Part shown: piece by piece, positions 27,203-36,263 of the stretch
Position numbering within the stretch: position 1 is the first letter of the stretch
How the letters are laid out: each line of letters opens with the position of its first letter
Source: Salinimicrobium sp963709775
Lineage (GTDB): Bacteria; Bacteroidota; Bacteroidia; Flavobacteriales; Flavobacteriaceae
Direction of reading: 5' to 3'
Assembly (NCBI GenBank): GCA_963709775.1
Contig: CAVPXS010000007.1
Span: forward strand, 434,001-498,000
Length of the DNA: 64,000 bases
Made by a program: the position numbers and the translations under genes
Notes under the pieces: model-generated
What the model was told of the DNA's origin: nothing
Databases searched by the model: none
The model's input: the letters and a program-made list of their open reading frames with translations, nothing else

Positions 27203-27710
27203 ATGAAACCTTTTTACCTCTCCTTTTCGGCCCTTTTGGTCATCTTCAGCTTTAGCAATTGTGCCAACGGGAAACACCTTCAGGAAGAACCGCCTAAGGC
27301 TGTACAACAGGCTTATTACACTACCTGGACAGGAGGTGTGAAAGCAGCAGGATCTGGGTTTAATCTTGTTTATTCCCGTAGCTGCAGATGCAGAGATCAA
27401 AATGGATACGGTTTACTTCCGCGGTAGGAAAGGGGTGCTTCAAAAAGAGGAAAATACACCCAATCTTTATGTCGCACGGTTTAAAGATCCGGGTGAAAAA
27501 AAGGATCTGGTGATGCACAGGGATCCAAAAAAGGAATATGGAAATGAAGTTCCTGTAAGGATTGAAAAAATTCCATTTGAACTTGCCGAAGGGGAAGCTG
27601 TAGTGCGATATACAAGGAATGGTAAAGAGAAATTCTTCAGGATAAAAGATATTGAGAAAAAGGATTCGGAAGAAGTGCGGCTAAAAAACCCTAAAAACAT
27701 TCGGCATTAA
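27203..27710 (+). pseudogene. small flavobacterial lipoprotein, one frameshift
   Basis: Starts MKPFYLSFSALLVIFSFSNC, a lipoprotein signal with Cys near residue 20. The frame shifts near 27366 (CTTGTTT), after which FIPVAADAEIKMDTVYFRGRKGVL continues to the TAA at 27708-27710. Removing one base gives one protein of about 168 residues. The C-terminal half is Lys/Glu-rich and contains VMHRDPKKEYGN and IPFELAEGEAVVRY. I recall similar conserved proteins in Flavobacteriia, none with a known role. Confidence 0.72.
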
Positions 27711-27745
27711 TAGTACATTTGTGAGGAATTCACAAGCAGGAACTA

Positions 27746-29208
27746 TTGGCGCTTTTTCAGAAGCTATTTAAACAAACCTTTATTTACGGTGTTGCCACAG
27801 TGGTGCCCAGGATGTTGTCCTTCCTGCTTACACCCCTGTACACCGAATTACTTCCGCCAAGAAGAATATGGGGAAGTTTCGATCGTTTTTGCCTGGATAG
27901 TCTTTTTCAATGTTATTCTGGCCTATGGAATGGAGACATCATTTTTTCGGTTCTTTCATAAAGAAGAACATCGGGAAAAGGTTACCGCTACTTCAAGCTA
28001 TTTCAGTTCTTGGATCCACTGTCATCTTTCTTTTCTTAGCCTTTTTACTTCAGGGATTCCATAGCCTCAATAACTAATATTGGCTCTTATTATCTCAACT
28101 ACGTTATTCTTATTCTGGCTCTTGATGCGCTTGTGGTAATTCCTTTTGGATGGCTTCGGGCACAGGAAAAACCGCAGGGTTTACTCGGCAATTAAAATTG
28201 GAAATGTTGCTGTCAATTTAGGTCTCAATGTATTTTTTCATTATTTACCTTCCAGGAATTGGCATCCAAAAATGATTTTTTTAGAGCCTATTTACAAACC
28301 CGATTTCGAGATCGCCTATATATTTATATGCCAACTTCGTTGCAAGTGCTTTACCCTGCTGGTGATGTTGCCATTTTATTTTAGACTTAAATACACCTTT
28401 GATCCAGGACTATGGAGACAAATGATGAGCTATGGCGCTCCAATCCTTTTAGCGGGAATTGCTTTTGCTAATTAATGAAGTTGTAGATAAGATCTTGTTG
28501 GGTGCCTTCTACCCGAAGGAATTGCAAAAGCCGAAGTTGGGGCCTATGCTGCCTGTTATAAACTTGCTGTTTTTATGACACTTTTTGCCACTGCTTTTAG
28601 AATGGGAATAGAGCCATTTTTCTTTAGCCACGCAAAGGAGAAGAATGCCGCCGTGACTTATGCAACAATTACTAAATATTTTGTCATTTTTGGAGCAGTA
28701 ATCCTGTCTGCTCGTTATAATTTTTTCCGATTTACTAAAGGTGCTCATAATTCGGGATGAGTCCTATTGGGAAGCCATGGTAGTAGTGCCAATGATCCTG
28801 CTGGCCAATTTTTTCCTGGGAATCTACCACAATCTATCAGTATGGTATAAAGTGAGTGATCGCACCCGTTTTGCGGCATATATTTCCGGCTTTGGAGCTG
28901 CACTAACACTTATCCTTAACTTCTGGCTTATTCCGTACTATAGTTATGTGGGATCGGCTATTGCTACAATGGCGGCTTACGGCAGTATGATGTTGCTTTC
29001 CTATTACTTCGGAAGAAAATACTATCCCATTCCCTATGACCTTAAGCGTATAGGAGGCTACCTCCTGGTTTCAATCAGCTTTTCTGTGGTCTATTTCTAT
29101 GTTTTTAGAAATAATTATTACATCGGGAGTATATTAATTCTTATCTTTTTTGCCCTTATTTATTACGCCGAAAAAGATCAGTTAAAACAGCTTTTGAAGA
29201 AGGCATAA
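27746..29208 (+). pseudogene. oligosaccharide flippase (Wzx/MATE-like), about ten frameshifts
   Basis: Pieces of one polytopic protein lie in order but in changing frames: LFKQTFIYGVATVVPRMLSF from a TTG at 27746, EEYGEVSIVFAWIVFFNVILAYGMET, NIGSYYLNYVILILALDALV, YGAPILLAGIAFA, KLAVFMTLFATAFRMGIEPFF, and an intact last third from about 28741. Shifts occur near 27860, 27992, 28170, 28250, 28275, 28330, 28360, 28470, 28510 and 28725. This is a polysaccharide biosynthesis exporter whose usual neighbour in Flavobacteriia is dut. The error density here is far above the rest of the window. Confidence 0.75.
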
Positions 29209-29238
29209 TACTGCTTCTTCCGAAGAAAACTAAAAAGA

Positions 29239-29670
29239 ATGAACGTAAAAATAATCAACAAATCGAAGCACGAATTACCGGCTTATGAGACCGGTTCCTC
29301 TGCAGGAATGGATCTGCGGGCAAATATTTCTGAATCTGTTTCGTTAAAACCATTGGAGAGAGTTATCATTAAGACCGGTCTATTCATTGAATTGCCGGTT
29401 GGATACGAGGCGCAGGTAAGACCCCGAAGCGGTTTGGCTGCCAAAAAAGGTATTACCGTACTTAATTCTCCCGGCACAATAGATGCCGATTATCGTGGTG
29501 AAATCGGGGTGATCCTTGTGAACCTGTCGAACGAAGAATTCACAATTCAGGATGGGGAGCGTATTGCGCAAATGGTAATTTCCCGACATGAACATATCAC
29601 CTGGAAAGAAGTCGATAATCTCGAAGAGACCTCCCGCGGCACAGGCGGCTTTGGAAGCACGGGGGTCTAG
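29239..29670 (+). CDS. dut: dUTP diphosphatase
   Basis: Hydrolyses dUTP to dUMP, keeping uracil out of DNA and feeding dTMP synthesis. The 143-residue trimeric dUTPase has all five motifs: AGMDLRA near residue 23, RPRSGLAAKKG near 63, NSPGTIDADYRGEIGV near 76, RIAQMV near 108 and the C-terminal P-loop-like RGTGGFGSTG. Confidence 0.96.
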   Translation: MNVKIINKSKHELPAYETGSSAGMDLRANISESVSLKPLERVIIKTGLFIELPVGYEAQVRPRSGLAAKKGITVLNSPGTIDADYRGEIGVILVNLSNEEFTIQDGERIAQMVISRHEHITWKEVDNLEETSRGTGGFGSTGV

Positions 29671-29840
29671 TGATCAGTGATCGGTGTTCAGTGGTCAGTT
29701 AAAAAAAATCCAATTGTCGAAAATCTCCCCTTTCCTTTGGAGAGTGGCCGGGGGAGAGGATGAACAACAAACAAGAAACCATAAACTAAAAACAAAAAGG
29801 TGAGCATCTCAATACTCACTACTAAATACTCAATACTTAA
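29670..29840. repeat. mixed intergenic repeats between dut and the nucleotidyltransferase gene
   Basis: Three kinds follow each other. At 29670-29699 there are TCAGTGATCGGTGTTCAGTGG heptamer-like units. At 29724-29758 TCTCCCC pairs with GGGGGAGA across a short spacer, a small palindromic element. At 29806-29840 there are TCTCAATACTC and ACTCAATACTTAA units like those at 26200. No ORF or clear promoter is seen. Confidence 0.5.
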
Positions 29841-29843
29841 AAC

Positions 29844-30854
29844 ATGAAAATCATAGTTCCCATGGCGGGTCGCGGGTCGCGACTACGTCCTCATACTTTA
29901 ACTGTTCCAAAACCTTTAATTCCCATTGCCGGTAAACCAATTGTACACCGTCTTGTAGAAGATATTGCCAAAGTACTCGACGAGAAGATCGACGAGATCG
30001 CTTTTATAATCGGCGAAGATTTTGGCGATAAGGTTGAAAAGGATCTTAAAGAAATTGCCCAAACCCTGGGTGCTAAAGGAACGATCTATTATCAGGATAA
30101 ACCTCTTGGAACAGGACATGCGATCATGTGCGCAAAAGATTCTTTAGAAGGTCCGGCTGTGATCGCTTATGCCGATACACTTTTTAAAGCCGATTTTACG
30201 TTAGATAAAGAAGCCGATGCGGTAATATGGGTAAAACAGGTAGAAAATCCATCAGCCTATGGCGTAGTGAAGTTAAACGAGAAGCGTGAGATAACCGATC
30301 TTGTTGAAAAACCTACAGATTATGTTTCAGACCTTGCTGTTATCGGAATTTACTATTTCAAAGATGTAGCGGTATTGAAAAATGAACTGCAGGGGGTGCT
30401 GGACAACAACATTATTCGCGGTGGTGAATACCAGATCAATGACGGGATAGAATCCATGAAACAAAAAGGTGCGAGGTTCGTTCCCGGGAAGGTAGATGAA
30501 TGGATGGACTGCGGAAATAAGCAGGTAACGGTAGAAACCAACACGCGAATGCTGAATTTTCTTCAGGATGACGGAGAAGAACTTGTGGCTTCAAACGTTG
30601 AAATGGAAAATTCTGAAATCATTGAACCTTGTTTCATTGGGGAGAACGTGGTACTCAAAAATGCCAAAATTGGACCCAATGTTTCTATTGGGAACGGAAC
30701 CAAAATTAGTAATTCAACAATAAAGAACAGCTTGATCCAGACTTTTGCAGAAGTCGAAAATGCCGATTTGAACAATGCCATGATTGGGAACTTTGCTAAA
30801 TTCAATGGTAAGTTTACCGAAATTAGCATTGGCGATTACTCTGTACTGGAATAG
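29844..30854 (+). CDS. sugar-phosphate nucleotidyltransferase with left-handed beta-helix tail
   Basis: A 336-residue protein. Nucleotidyltransferase domain: MAGRGSRLRPHTLTVPKPLIPIAGKP at the start, KPLGTGHAI near 92, AYADTLF near 111 and DCGNK near 227. From about residue 255 hexapeptide-like turns follow (CFIGENVVLKNAKIGPNVSIGNGTKI). It makes an NDP-sugar from a sugar-1-phosphate; glucose-, mannose- or related substrates are all possible. It is the first gene of a run with the TPR, DUF4292 and EnvC-like genes. Confidence 0.87.
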   Translation: MKIIVPMAGRGSRLRPHTLTVPKPLIPIAGKPIVHRLVEDIAKVLDEKIDEIAFIIGEDFGDKVEKDLKEIAQTLGAKGTIYYQDKPLGTGHAIMCAKDSLEGPAVIAYADTLFKADFTLDKEADAVIWVKQVENPSAYGVVKLNEKREITDLVEKPTDYVSDLAVIGIYYFKDVAVLKNELQGVLDNNIIRGGEYQINDGIESMKQKGARFVPGKVDEWMDCGNKQVTVETNTRMLNFLQDDGEELVASNVEMENSEIIEPCFIGENVVLKNAKIGPNVSIGNGTKISNSTIKNSLIQTFAEVENADLNNAMIGNFAKFNGKFTEISIGDYSVLE

Positions 30855-30875
30855 ATTTCGTGGCAGTAAAAATGC

Positions 30876-32238
30876 ATGAAAAAATGTCTTTACATAATCC
30901 CATTTTTGACCCTGCTGCCGGTGGGAGAGTTTTTCCTATGCCCAGGAGAAACAGAAGCCGGTGGTGGAAATGGCCCAGGATGACCTGGGAAATGTAACAG
31001 ATGCTTTTCAGGAACATTTTTTTGAGGCTCTTAAGCAAAAGGCGATAGAGAATTATGAGAAGGCTATAGATGCATTAGTGCAAGCCCTCGCATTAAAGCC
31101 CGATGAACCTGTAGTTTATCTTGAGCTGGGCAAAAACTATAATGCTCTTGGTCAATATTCCCAGGCTGCGGTGTATCTGGAAAAAGGTCGAAAAGCAGTT
31201 CCCAAAAATGAGGGAATGCTGGAAGAGCTTTATACCACATATTTTCAAAGCAAGGAATATGACCGTGCCCTACCGGTAGTAAAGGATTTGGCAAGGCTGA
31301 ACCCTGCTTTTTCCGAAGATCTGGTAAACCTGTATATTCAGAATGAGCAGTACGAGGCAGCACTTGGTTTGCTGGACTCGCTGGACAATACTAAAGGCTC
31401 CAGTACCTACAGGGAAAGTCTACGGCGACAGGTTTATGCCCGCACCAATAATGTGGAGGCACAGATCAGTGATCTGCAGGAGAATATTGAAGATAATCCG
31501 CAGGATGAGAAAGACTATCTCAACCTGATCTTTGTCTACAGTGAAAATGGGCAGGTGGAGAAGGCTTTTGAGACGGCAAAAGAGTTGTTGGCCATGAATC
31601 CCGATTCTGAACTTGTCCACCTGGCCCTGTACAAGTTCTACATAGCCGATGATGAAGCTGAAGAAGCAGTAAATTCTATGAATATCCTGCTCAACAGTGA
31701 TCAAATAGACGAGGTTACAAAATATCAGGCGCTCAATGATTTTTTAATTTATGTCACCGAAAATGCTTCTTTGGAAGAAGATTTGATACAGCTGGTACAG
31801 GTATTCTCTGAAAAAGAAAACAATCTCAAGGTTTATAAGCAGTTGGGAACTTTCTTTCTCGAAAAGGGAAATAAGGCAGAAGCATTAAATTATTACAGGA
31901 CTGCCCTGGAGCATGAAAAAGATGATTTCGGGTTATACCGGGAGGTAATAAAACTTGAAGCTGAAGCCGCAAATTTTGAAGAGGTAAAACTGCTAAGCCA
32001 AAAAGGGTTAGAGATCTTCCCGACTCAAGCCTGGCTGTTCCTTATGGAAGGCACAGCGCACAACGCGCTTAAAGACTTTAAAAAAGCTGAAGAAGCGCTG
32101 CTCACCGGCCTGGATTATCTCATTGAGGATCCCGAAAACGAAAAAGAATTTTACAGACAATTAGCTGTGACATATAATGGGCTCAATCAAACCCAAAAAG
32201 CTGAAGAGGCTTTAAAAAAAGCTGAAAAAATAAATTAA
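30876..32238 (+). pseudogene. secreted tetratricopeptide repeat protein, frameshift in signal region
   Basis: MKKCLYIIPFLTLLPV at 30876 looks like a signal peptide. The rest, SFSYAQEKQKPVVEMAQDD onwards, is in the next frame; removing one G from GGG at 30923-30925 joins them and restores the usual AYAQ-type cleavage region. The mature part (about 430 residues) is a chain of TPR helices (NYEKAIDALVQALALKPDEPVVYLELG and more). From the GTG at 30961 it could still be made as a shorter cytoplasmic product. It is conserved upstream of DUF4292 and EnvC-like genes, suggesting an envelope role. Confidence 0.8.
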
Positions 32239-32244
32239 AACTGA

Positions 32245-33027
32245 ATGACCTACAAACGCATTATCCCCCTGCTTCTTTTAACTCTAATCCTTTTCTCCTC
32301 CTGTGGTGGGGCACGAAAGGCTAAAATGGGCACTGTGGCTCCCGAAGATGCTGCTGTTGCGGCCGTAGTTAACCAACACTATGATAACGAGGTTAAGTTT
32401 GAAACCTTACAGGGGAAACTTGGCTTAAACTATCAGACCAAAGAAAGAAGCCAGAGCGTAACAGTGAACTTCAGGATGAAAAAGGATGACACTATCTGGA
32501 TGAGCGGTCAACTACTTGGAATTCCGCTGGCGAAGGTAATGATCACTCCTAATTCGGTTCAGTTTTATGAGAAGATCACAAAAACTTACTTCGATGGAGA
32601 TTTCAGTTTGTTGAGCGACTTGCTGGGAACTCCGCTTGATTATGAGAAAGTTCAGAATCTATTGCTGGGGCAAACCATTTACGACCTTAGAGATGAAAGA
32701 TATAAGTTGACGGAATCTGCCCGGGGTTATCAACTACAGCCTGTTCAGGAGAATTTTCTTAAGCGTATGTTCCTGCTCGACGCGGGAAATTTTAAAGCCG
32801 TTGCACAGCAACTGGGGCAGGAGCGGGAAAATAGAAGTGTAACAGTCACTTACCCCGAATATCAAAAGGTGCAGGGACAATTATTCCCCTCGCAAATCCA
32901 GATAATTGCCACTGAAGCTGCCGATAATACCAGAATTGACATGAGCTTTAGAAACATTGAATTCAATGTTCCCGTTTCATTTCCTTTTTCAATACCTTCG
33001 GGCTACGAAGAAATTAGCATAGAATGA
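32245..33027 (+). CDS. DUF4292 lipoprotein
   Basis: A 260-residue protein with the lipoprotein signal MTYKRIIPLLLLTLILFSSC, Cys at residue 20. The mature domain is beta-rich and resembles the LolB/LppX-like lipid-binding half-barrel (FETLQGKLGLNYQTK, MKKDDTIWMSGQLLGIPLAKVMITP). A role in lipoprotein or lipid handling at the outer membrane is an inference from fold similarity. It overlaps the EnvC-like gene by 4 bp (ATGA). Confidence 0.85.
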   Translation: MTYKRIIPLLLLTLILFSSCGGARKAKMGTVAPEDAAVAAVVNQHYDNEVKFETLQGKLGLNYQTKERSQSVTVNFRMKKDDTIWMSGQLLGIPLAKVMITPNSVQFYEKITKTYFDGDFSLLSDLLGTPLDYEKVQNLLLGQTIYDLRDERYKLTESARGYQLQPVQENFLKRMFLLDAGNFKAVAQQLGQERENRSVTVTYPEYQKVQGQLFPSQIQIIATEAADNTRIDMSFRNIEFNVPVSFPFSIPSGYEEISIE

Positions 33028-34247
33028 AGATAAAGGTTCTACTACGACTTGCCTTTTTTGCAGGATTTTTATTGTTGAGTCTCCATGGCTTTGCCCAGGA
33101 AAATAAGCGGGAAGAGCTGGAACAGCGTAGGCTGGAGTTACAGCAAGAGATCAAGAGGATTAATTCTCTGCGTACTTCAAATCTTCAAAAGCAAAAATCC
33201 ATACTTACCGAGGTAGAAGACCTCGACCAGCAAATTCGTACTACAGAAAACCTTATTCGGGTAACGAATCAACAGGCGAATTTACTTACTCGTGAGATCA
33301 ATACTAATCAAAACAAGATTGGTGAGCTTCGCAAGGAGCTGGAGCAGCTCAAAGAGGATTACAGCAAAATGATCCGCCGGTCTTATAAAAGCAAATCTCA
33401 GCAAAGCAGGATCATGTTCCTTCTTTCCTCGGAAAACTTTTTGCAAGCCTATAAAAGACTTCAGTATATGAAGCAGTATGCCAATTACAGGCATCAACAA
33501 GGGGAGGAGATAAAGATCCGAACGGGAGAGCTTCAGGAGCTTAATCAAAGTCTGGCAGAACAGAAGCAAGCAAAAGATAAACTTATCGCTGAAAACCGTC
33601 AAACCCGGGCACAACTTGATAAGAGCAGAAAACAGCAGCAGGGGCTAATTGCCGAGGTTCGTAAGAAGGAGGGGCAGTTCGCCTCACAATTGCGCAAAAA
33701 GCAGCAGGAGATTAATGCTATTGACCGCGAGATTGAAAGAATAATTGAGGAAGCCATTGCGGCAAATAATAAAGCTGAGGGTTCTACTTCCAGGAGTGTC
33801 TTCAAACTAACTCCGGAGGCAAAAGCCCTTGCCGCCGATTTTGAAAAGAATAAAGGACAATTGCCGTGGCCCGTAAGGACCGGAACCGTTGTTTTACGAT
33901 TTGGAACTCAGCCTCACCCCATTGTGAAAACGGCTACTATGAACAGCAACGGAGTAAGGATCGCTACAGATCCCAATACAAAGGCCAGGGCCGTGTTTGG
34001 AGGTACTGTGAGTGAAATAATTGCGGTAAAGGGATCCAGTCTTATGGTCATGGTTAGACATGGTGACTACATTACAATTTATAACCACCTGGAATCTGTT
34101 GATGTTCGCAAAGGACAGCAGGTTGCCCTGGGCCAGGATCTTGGAGATATTGCGATAAACAAGACCGACGGGAGAACCACCCTGTACTTCGTGATGTACA
34201 AAAACAATCAAAAGTTAAATCCCGAGGAATGGATCTATCAGATGTAA
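33024..34247 (+). CDS. EnvC-like murein hydrolase activator (degenerate M23 domain)
   Basis: A 407-residue periplasmic protein: signal peptide (LLRLAFFAGFLLLSLHGFAQE), a long coiled coil from residue 25 to about 255, and a C-terminal LytM/M23 domain. The metal ligands are missing: the H-x-G-x-D site reads NGVRIATD, and the final HLHFE site reads TLYFVMYK. This matches EnvC-type proteins, which activate amidases at the division site instead of cutting peptidoglycan themselves. It ends the operon. Confidence 0.88.
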   Translation: MKIKVLLRLAFFAGFLLLSLHGFAQENKREELEQRRLELQQEIKRINSLRTSNLQKQKSILTEVEDLDQQIRTTENLIRVTNQQANLLTREINTNQNKIGELRKELEQLKEDYSKMIRRSYKSKSQQSRIMFLLSSENFLQAYKRLQYMKQYANYRHQQGEEIKIRTGELQELNQSLAEQKQAKDKLIAENRQTRAQLDKSRKQQQGLIAEVRKKEGQFASQLRKKQQEINAIDREIERIIEEAIAANNKAEGSTSRSVFKLTPEAKALAADFEKNKGQLPWPVRTGTVVLRFGTQPHPIVKTATMNSNGVRIATDPNTKARAVFGGTVSEIIAVKGSSLMVMVRHGDYITIYNHLESVDVRKGQQVALGQDLGDIAINKTDGRTTLYFVMYKNNQKLNPEEWIYQM

Positions 34248-34355
34248 TTTTTAATAGAGTCAAGAATCAAGACATAAGAGCCAAGACTTCTAGTTGAGTT
34301 CAGGAAGACTGTAAAACACGCTTAGAACCTAAAAAACTCGGTAGTTCTGTATTTT

Positions 34356-34425
34356 AGCTCCGGAGGAGCGACATATTTATAGAACCAGAAGTAAAAGAAA
34401 CCAGGAGCTCCAGAGGAGCGGCATA
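34356..34425. repeat. two copies of a REP-like palindrome (AGCTCCGGAGGAGCG)
   Basis: AGCTCCGGAGGAGCGACATA at 34356-34375 and AGCTCCAGAGGAGCGGCATA at 34406-34425 are 50 bp apart. Each has a GCTCC/GGAGC hairpin core. They lie in the 234-bp gap after the EnvC-like gene, which otherwise holds nothing recognisable. Similar GCTCC-type repeats occur in many genomes of this phylum. Confidence 0.6.
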
Positions 34426-34481
34426 ATTTTTTCTTGAAGTTTTATGATTATAGCCTTACCTGCCAATATTTAAAAAATCAT

Positions 34482-34997
34482 CTACGAATTTACAAACAAC
34501 GCCTTAAGCTCTGTAGCATCAGCCGGCTTCATTTTCCCAGCCAATACAAGACTAAGCTGTTTGCGGCGCAAAGCTGCGTCGTAACGTTGCTTTTCCAGTT
34601 CAGTTTCGGGTTCCAGAGGAGGGATACTTACAGGAGTTCCTGTCTCATCAACAGCAACGAAAGTATAAATGGCTTCGTTGGCTTTGCTGCGTCGCCCACT
34701 CTCACGATCCTCTACCCACACATCAATATAGATTTCCATTGAAGATTTAAAGGCCCTTGAAACTTTTGCTTCCACGGTCACCACACTTCCCAGAGGTACT
34801 GCTTTATTAAAAGCTACATGATTGACCGAGGCGGTAACTACAATTCGGCGGCTGTGCCTACGGGCAGCAATACTGGCTGCGCGATCCATACGCGCGAGTA
34901 GTTCCCCTCCAAAAAGGTTGTTTAAAGGATTCGTTTCGCTTGGGAGAACAAGATCTGTAAGGGTAGTTTTAGATTCTTCGGGAGTTCTGGCTTGCAT
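34482..34997 (-). CDS. acyl-CoA thioesterase (hotdog fold, YciA/BACH type)
   Basis: A 171-residue hotdog protein that hydrolyses acyl-CoA in the cytoplasm. Visible: LPSETNPLNNLFGGELLARMDRAASIAARRHS with the catalytic Asn/Asp segment near residues 22-42, VNHVAFNKAVPLGSVV near 58, and YTFVAVDETGTPVSIPPL near 110. The C-terminal 40 residues are helical and charged. Monocistronic; a -7 element lies 15 bp upstream. Confidence 0.9.
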   Translation of the reverse strand: MQARTPEESKTTLTDLVLPSETNPLNNLFGGELLARMDRAASIAARRHSRRIVVTASVNHVAFNKAVPLGSVVTVEAKVSRAFKSSMEIYIDVWVEDRESGRRSKANEAIYTFVAVDETGTPVSIPPLEPETELEKQRYDAALRRKQLSLVLAGKMKPADATELKALFVNS

Positions 34998-35011
34998 TTC
35001 TGAATTTTCGG

Positions 35012-35019
35012 CAAAGGTA
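35012..35019 (-). promoter_or_regulatory. -7 element (TACCTTTG, minus strand) for the thioesterase gene
   Basis: The reverse complement of 35012-35019 is TACCTTTG, 14 bp upstream of the ATG at 34997. The 220 bp further on (35020-35238) hold no ORF or structure I can support. Confidence 0.5.
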
Positions 35020-35238
35020 AGCCGCTTAGGTATTAAAAAAGACTTAAGAGCTTATTAAAAAGTAAGTGGCGGTGATTATTTATTGGGTAATATAGTTCTA
35101 GATCTCTAAAGGCTCAGTCATTTAACCTTAGAGCTATAAAAAAACATAGGAAACTAAAATCATTGATTACAGGCGGAATGAAGGTAATTCTCAGATTTCT
35201 TGTACTGCTAATCAATAAATCAGAAAGGTAAAATTGAT

Positions 35239-36168
35239 TTACAGTTTTTCCACAAGTAACCAGGCTCCGGGATTGGTCTTTTTCACCCTGTAAAGCTCAT
35301 TTATAGCATCTCTGCGGCTTTCGTGGCTGCTTGATAAAACCTGGTGAAGACCGAATCTGTTTTCACCAATTTGTCTGGCTTTAAAGCCCTGTGCTTTTAA
35401 TTCCTCAACTGCTTTTGCAGCGTTCTCGGCTTCTCTAAAGGCACCTGCAACAATATGGAAATCTCCTGTTTGTTTTGAAACCTTTAAAGTAACGGCAGGA
35501 AGAGGATTATCTATGACAAAAGTAGCTTGCTGGATTTGACTTTCCAGTTTGGAAACAGCTTTTTGTTGTTCAGCAATATTGTGTTCGCTAACCTGATCGG
35601 TATAAATATTAAATCCGGCAGCACCGCTAAGACCAATAGCAAGAAGTCCCACAGCTGCGTACTTCAACCAGCGTCCAGATCTTCTTTCGGGAGTAAAGGC
35701 AACCGGAGCTTTTTCTTCCAGTTCTTCAGCCTGTTGTTTGTATACTTCTCTGGAAACAGTAGTCCTTGTAAAGGAACTCAGTCCAAATGCTTCTTTAAGG
35801 AAATTCGTTTGTGCAGCAGGTTCAAATTGTAGTTTCTCACCTTCATTCAAGGTAAAAGAACCAACATTTTCAAAATTCACTGTTCTGTTCTTTTCAAGTA
35901 CAAGCTCGAGTTCGTGAACAAAGTGATTGATCTGTTCAATAGCAGCATCATAGGAAACTTTTTCAGCCTCCATGATGTAGTTCGCCAAAAGACCGTCGTT
36001 CTTAACCAACTGACGGTTAAAAGAAACGGTTTTTTTGGGAGGATAAAACTCCTGAGTCGATTGATGGATGCCTGCCGAATGCTGTTGAGTGATAAAAGCT
36101 CCAAATCCCGGAAGGATCACGCATTCGTATCGGTATAATAGATCGTGGATGTAATTTGCTACTGCCAT
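35239..36168 (-). CDS. HU-CCDC81-type domain and SPOR domain membrane protein
   Basis: A 309-residue protein from MAVANYIHDLLYRYECVILPGFG. Residues 1-125 match the bacterial HU-CCDC81 domains (FITQQHSAG, NRQLVKNDGLLANYI, VNFENVGSFTLNEGEKLQFEP). A membrane helix (WLKYAAVGLLAIGLSGAAGF) follows near residue 175, then a short coil and a C-terminal SPOR domain (FHIVAGAFREAENAAKAVEELKAQGF) that should bind denuded peptidoglycan at the septum. The cytoplasmic HU-like part could contact DNA or another filament, so it may link chromosome and cell wall. The 16-codon upstream extension is not supported. Confidence 0.85.
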   Translation of the reverse strand: MAVANYIHDLLYRYECVILPGFGAFITQQHSAGIHQSTQEFYPPKKTVSFNRQLVKNDGLLANYIMEAEKVSYDAAIEQINHFVHELELVLEKNRTVNFENVGSFTLNEGEKLQFEPAAQTNFLKEAFGLSSFTRTTVSREVYKQQAEELEEKAPVAFTPERRSGRWLKYAAVGLLAIGLSGAAGFNIYTDQVSEHNIAEQQKAVSKLESQIQQATFVIDNPLPAVTLKVSKQTGDFHIVAGAFREAENAAKAVEELKAQGFKARQIGENRFGLHQVLSSSHESRRDAINELYRVKKTNPGAWLLVEKL

Positions 36169-36173
36169 TGAAA

Positions 36174-36181
36174 CAAATGTA
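36174..36181 (-). promoter_or_regulatory. -7 element (TACATTTG, minus strand) for the HU/SPOR gene
   Basis: The reverse complement of 36174-36181 is TACATTTG. It ends only 5 bp before the ATG at 36168, so the transcript would have almost no leader. Confidence 0.45.
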
Positions 36182-36263
36182 GAAATTTTTATTTTCTCAA
36201 AAAACAGGCTTTGCATATTTTATTAACAAATTTTTGCTCTATTTTTCAGGCTTTAATTTTGAC

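Noticed and set aside
34356..34425. Start of a CRISPR array
   Set aside because: Only two imperfect copies, palindromic core, no cas genes, and no further spacing pattern.
36254..36261. TAATTTTG as dprA promoter
   Set aside because: It ends 2 bp before the ATG at 36264, so the transcript would begin within or after the start codon.
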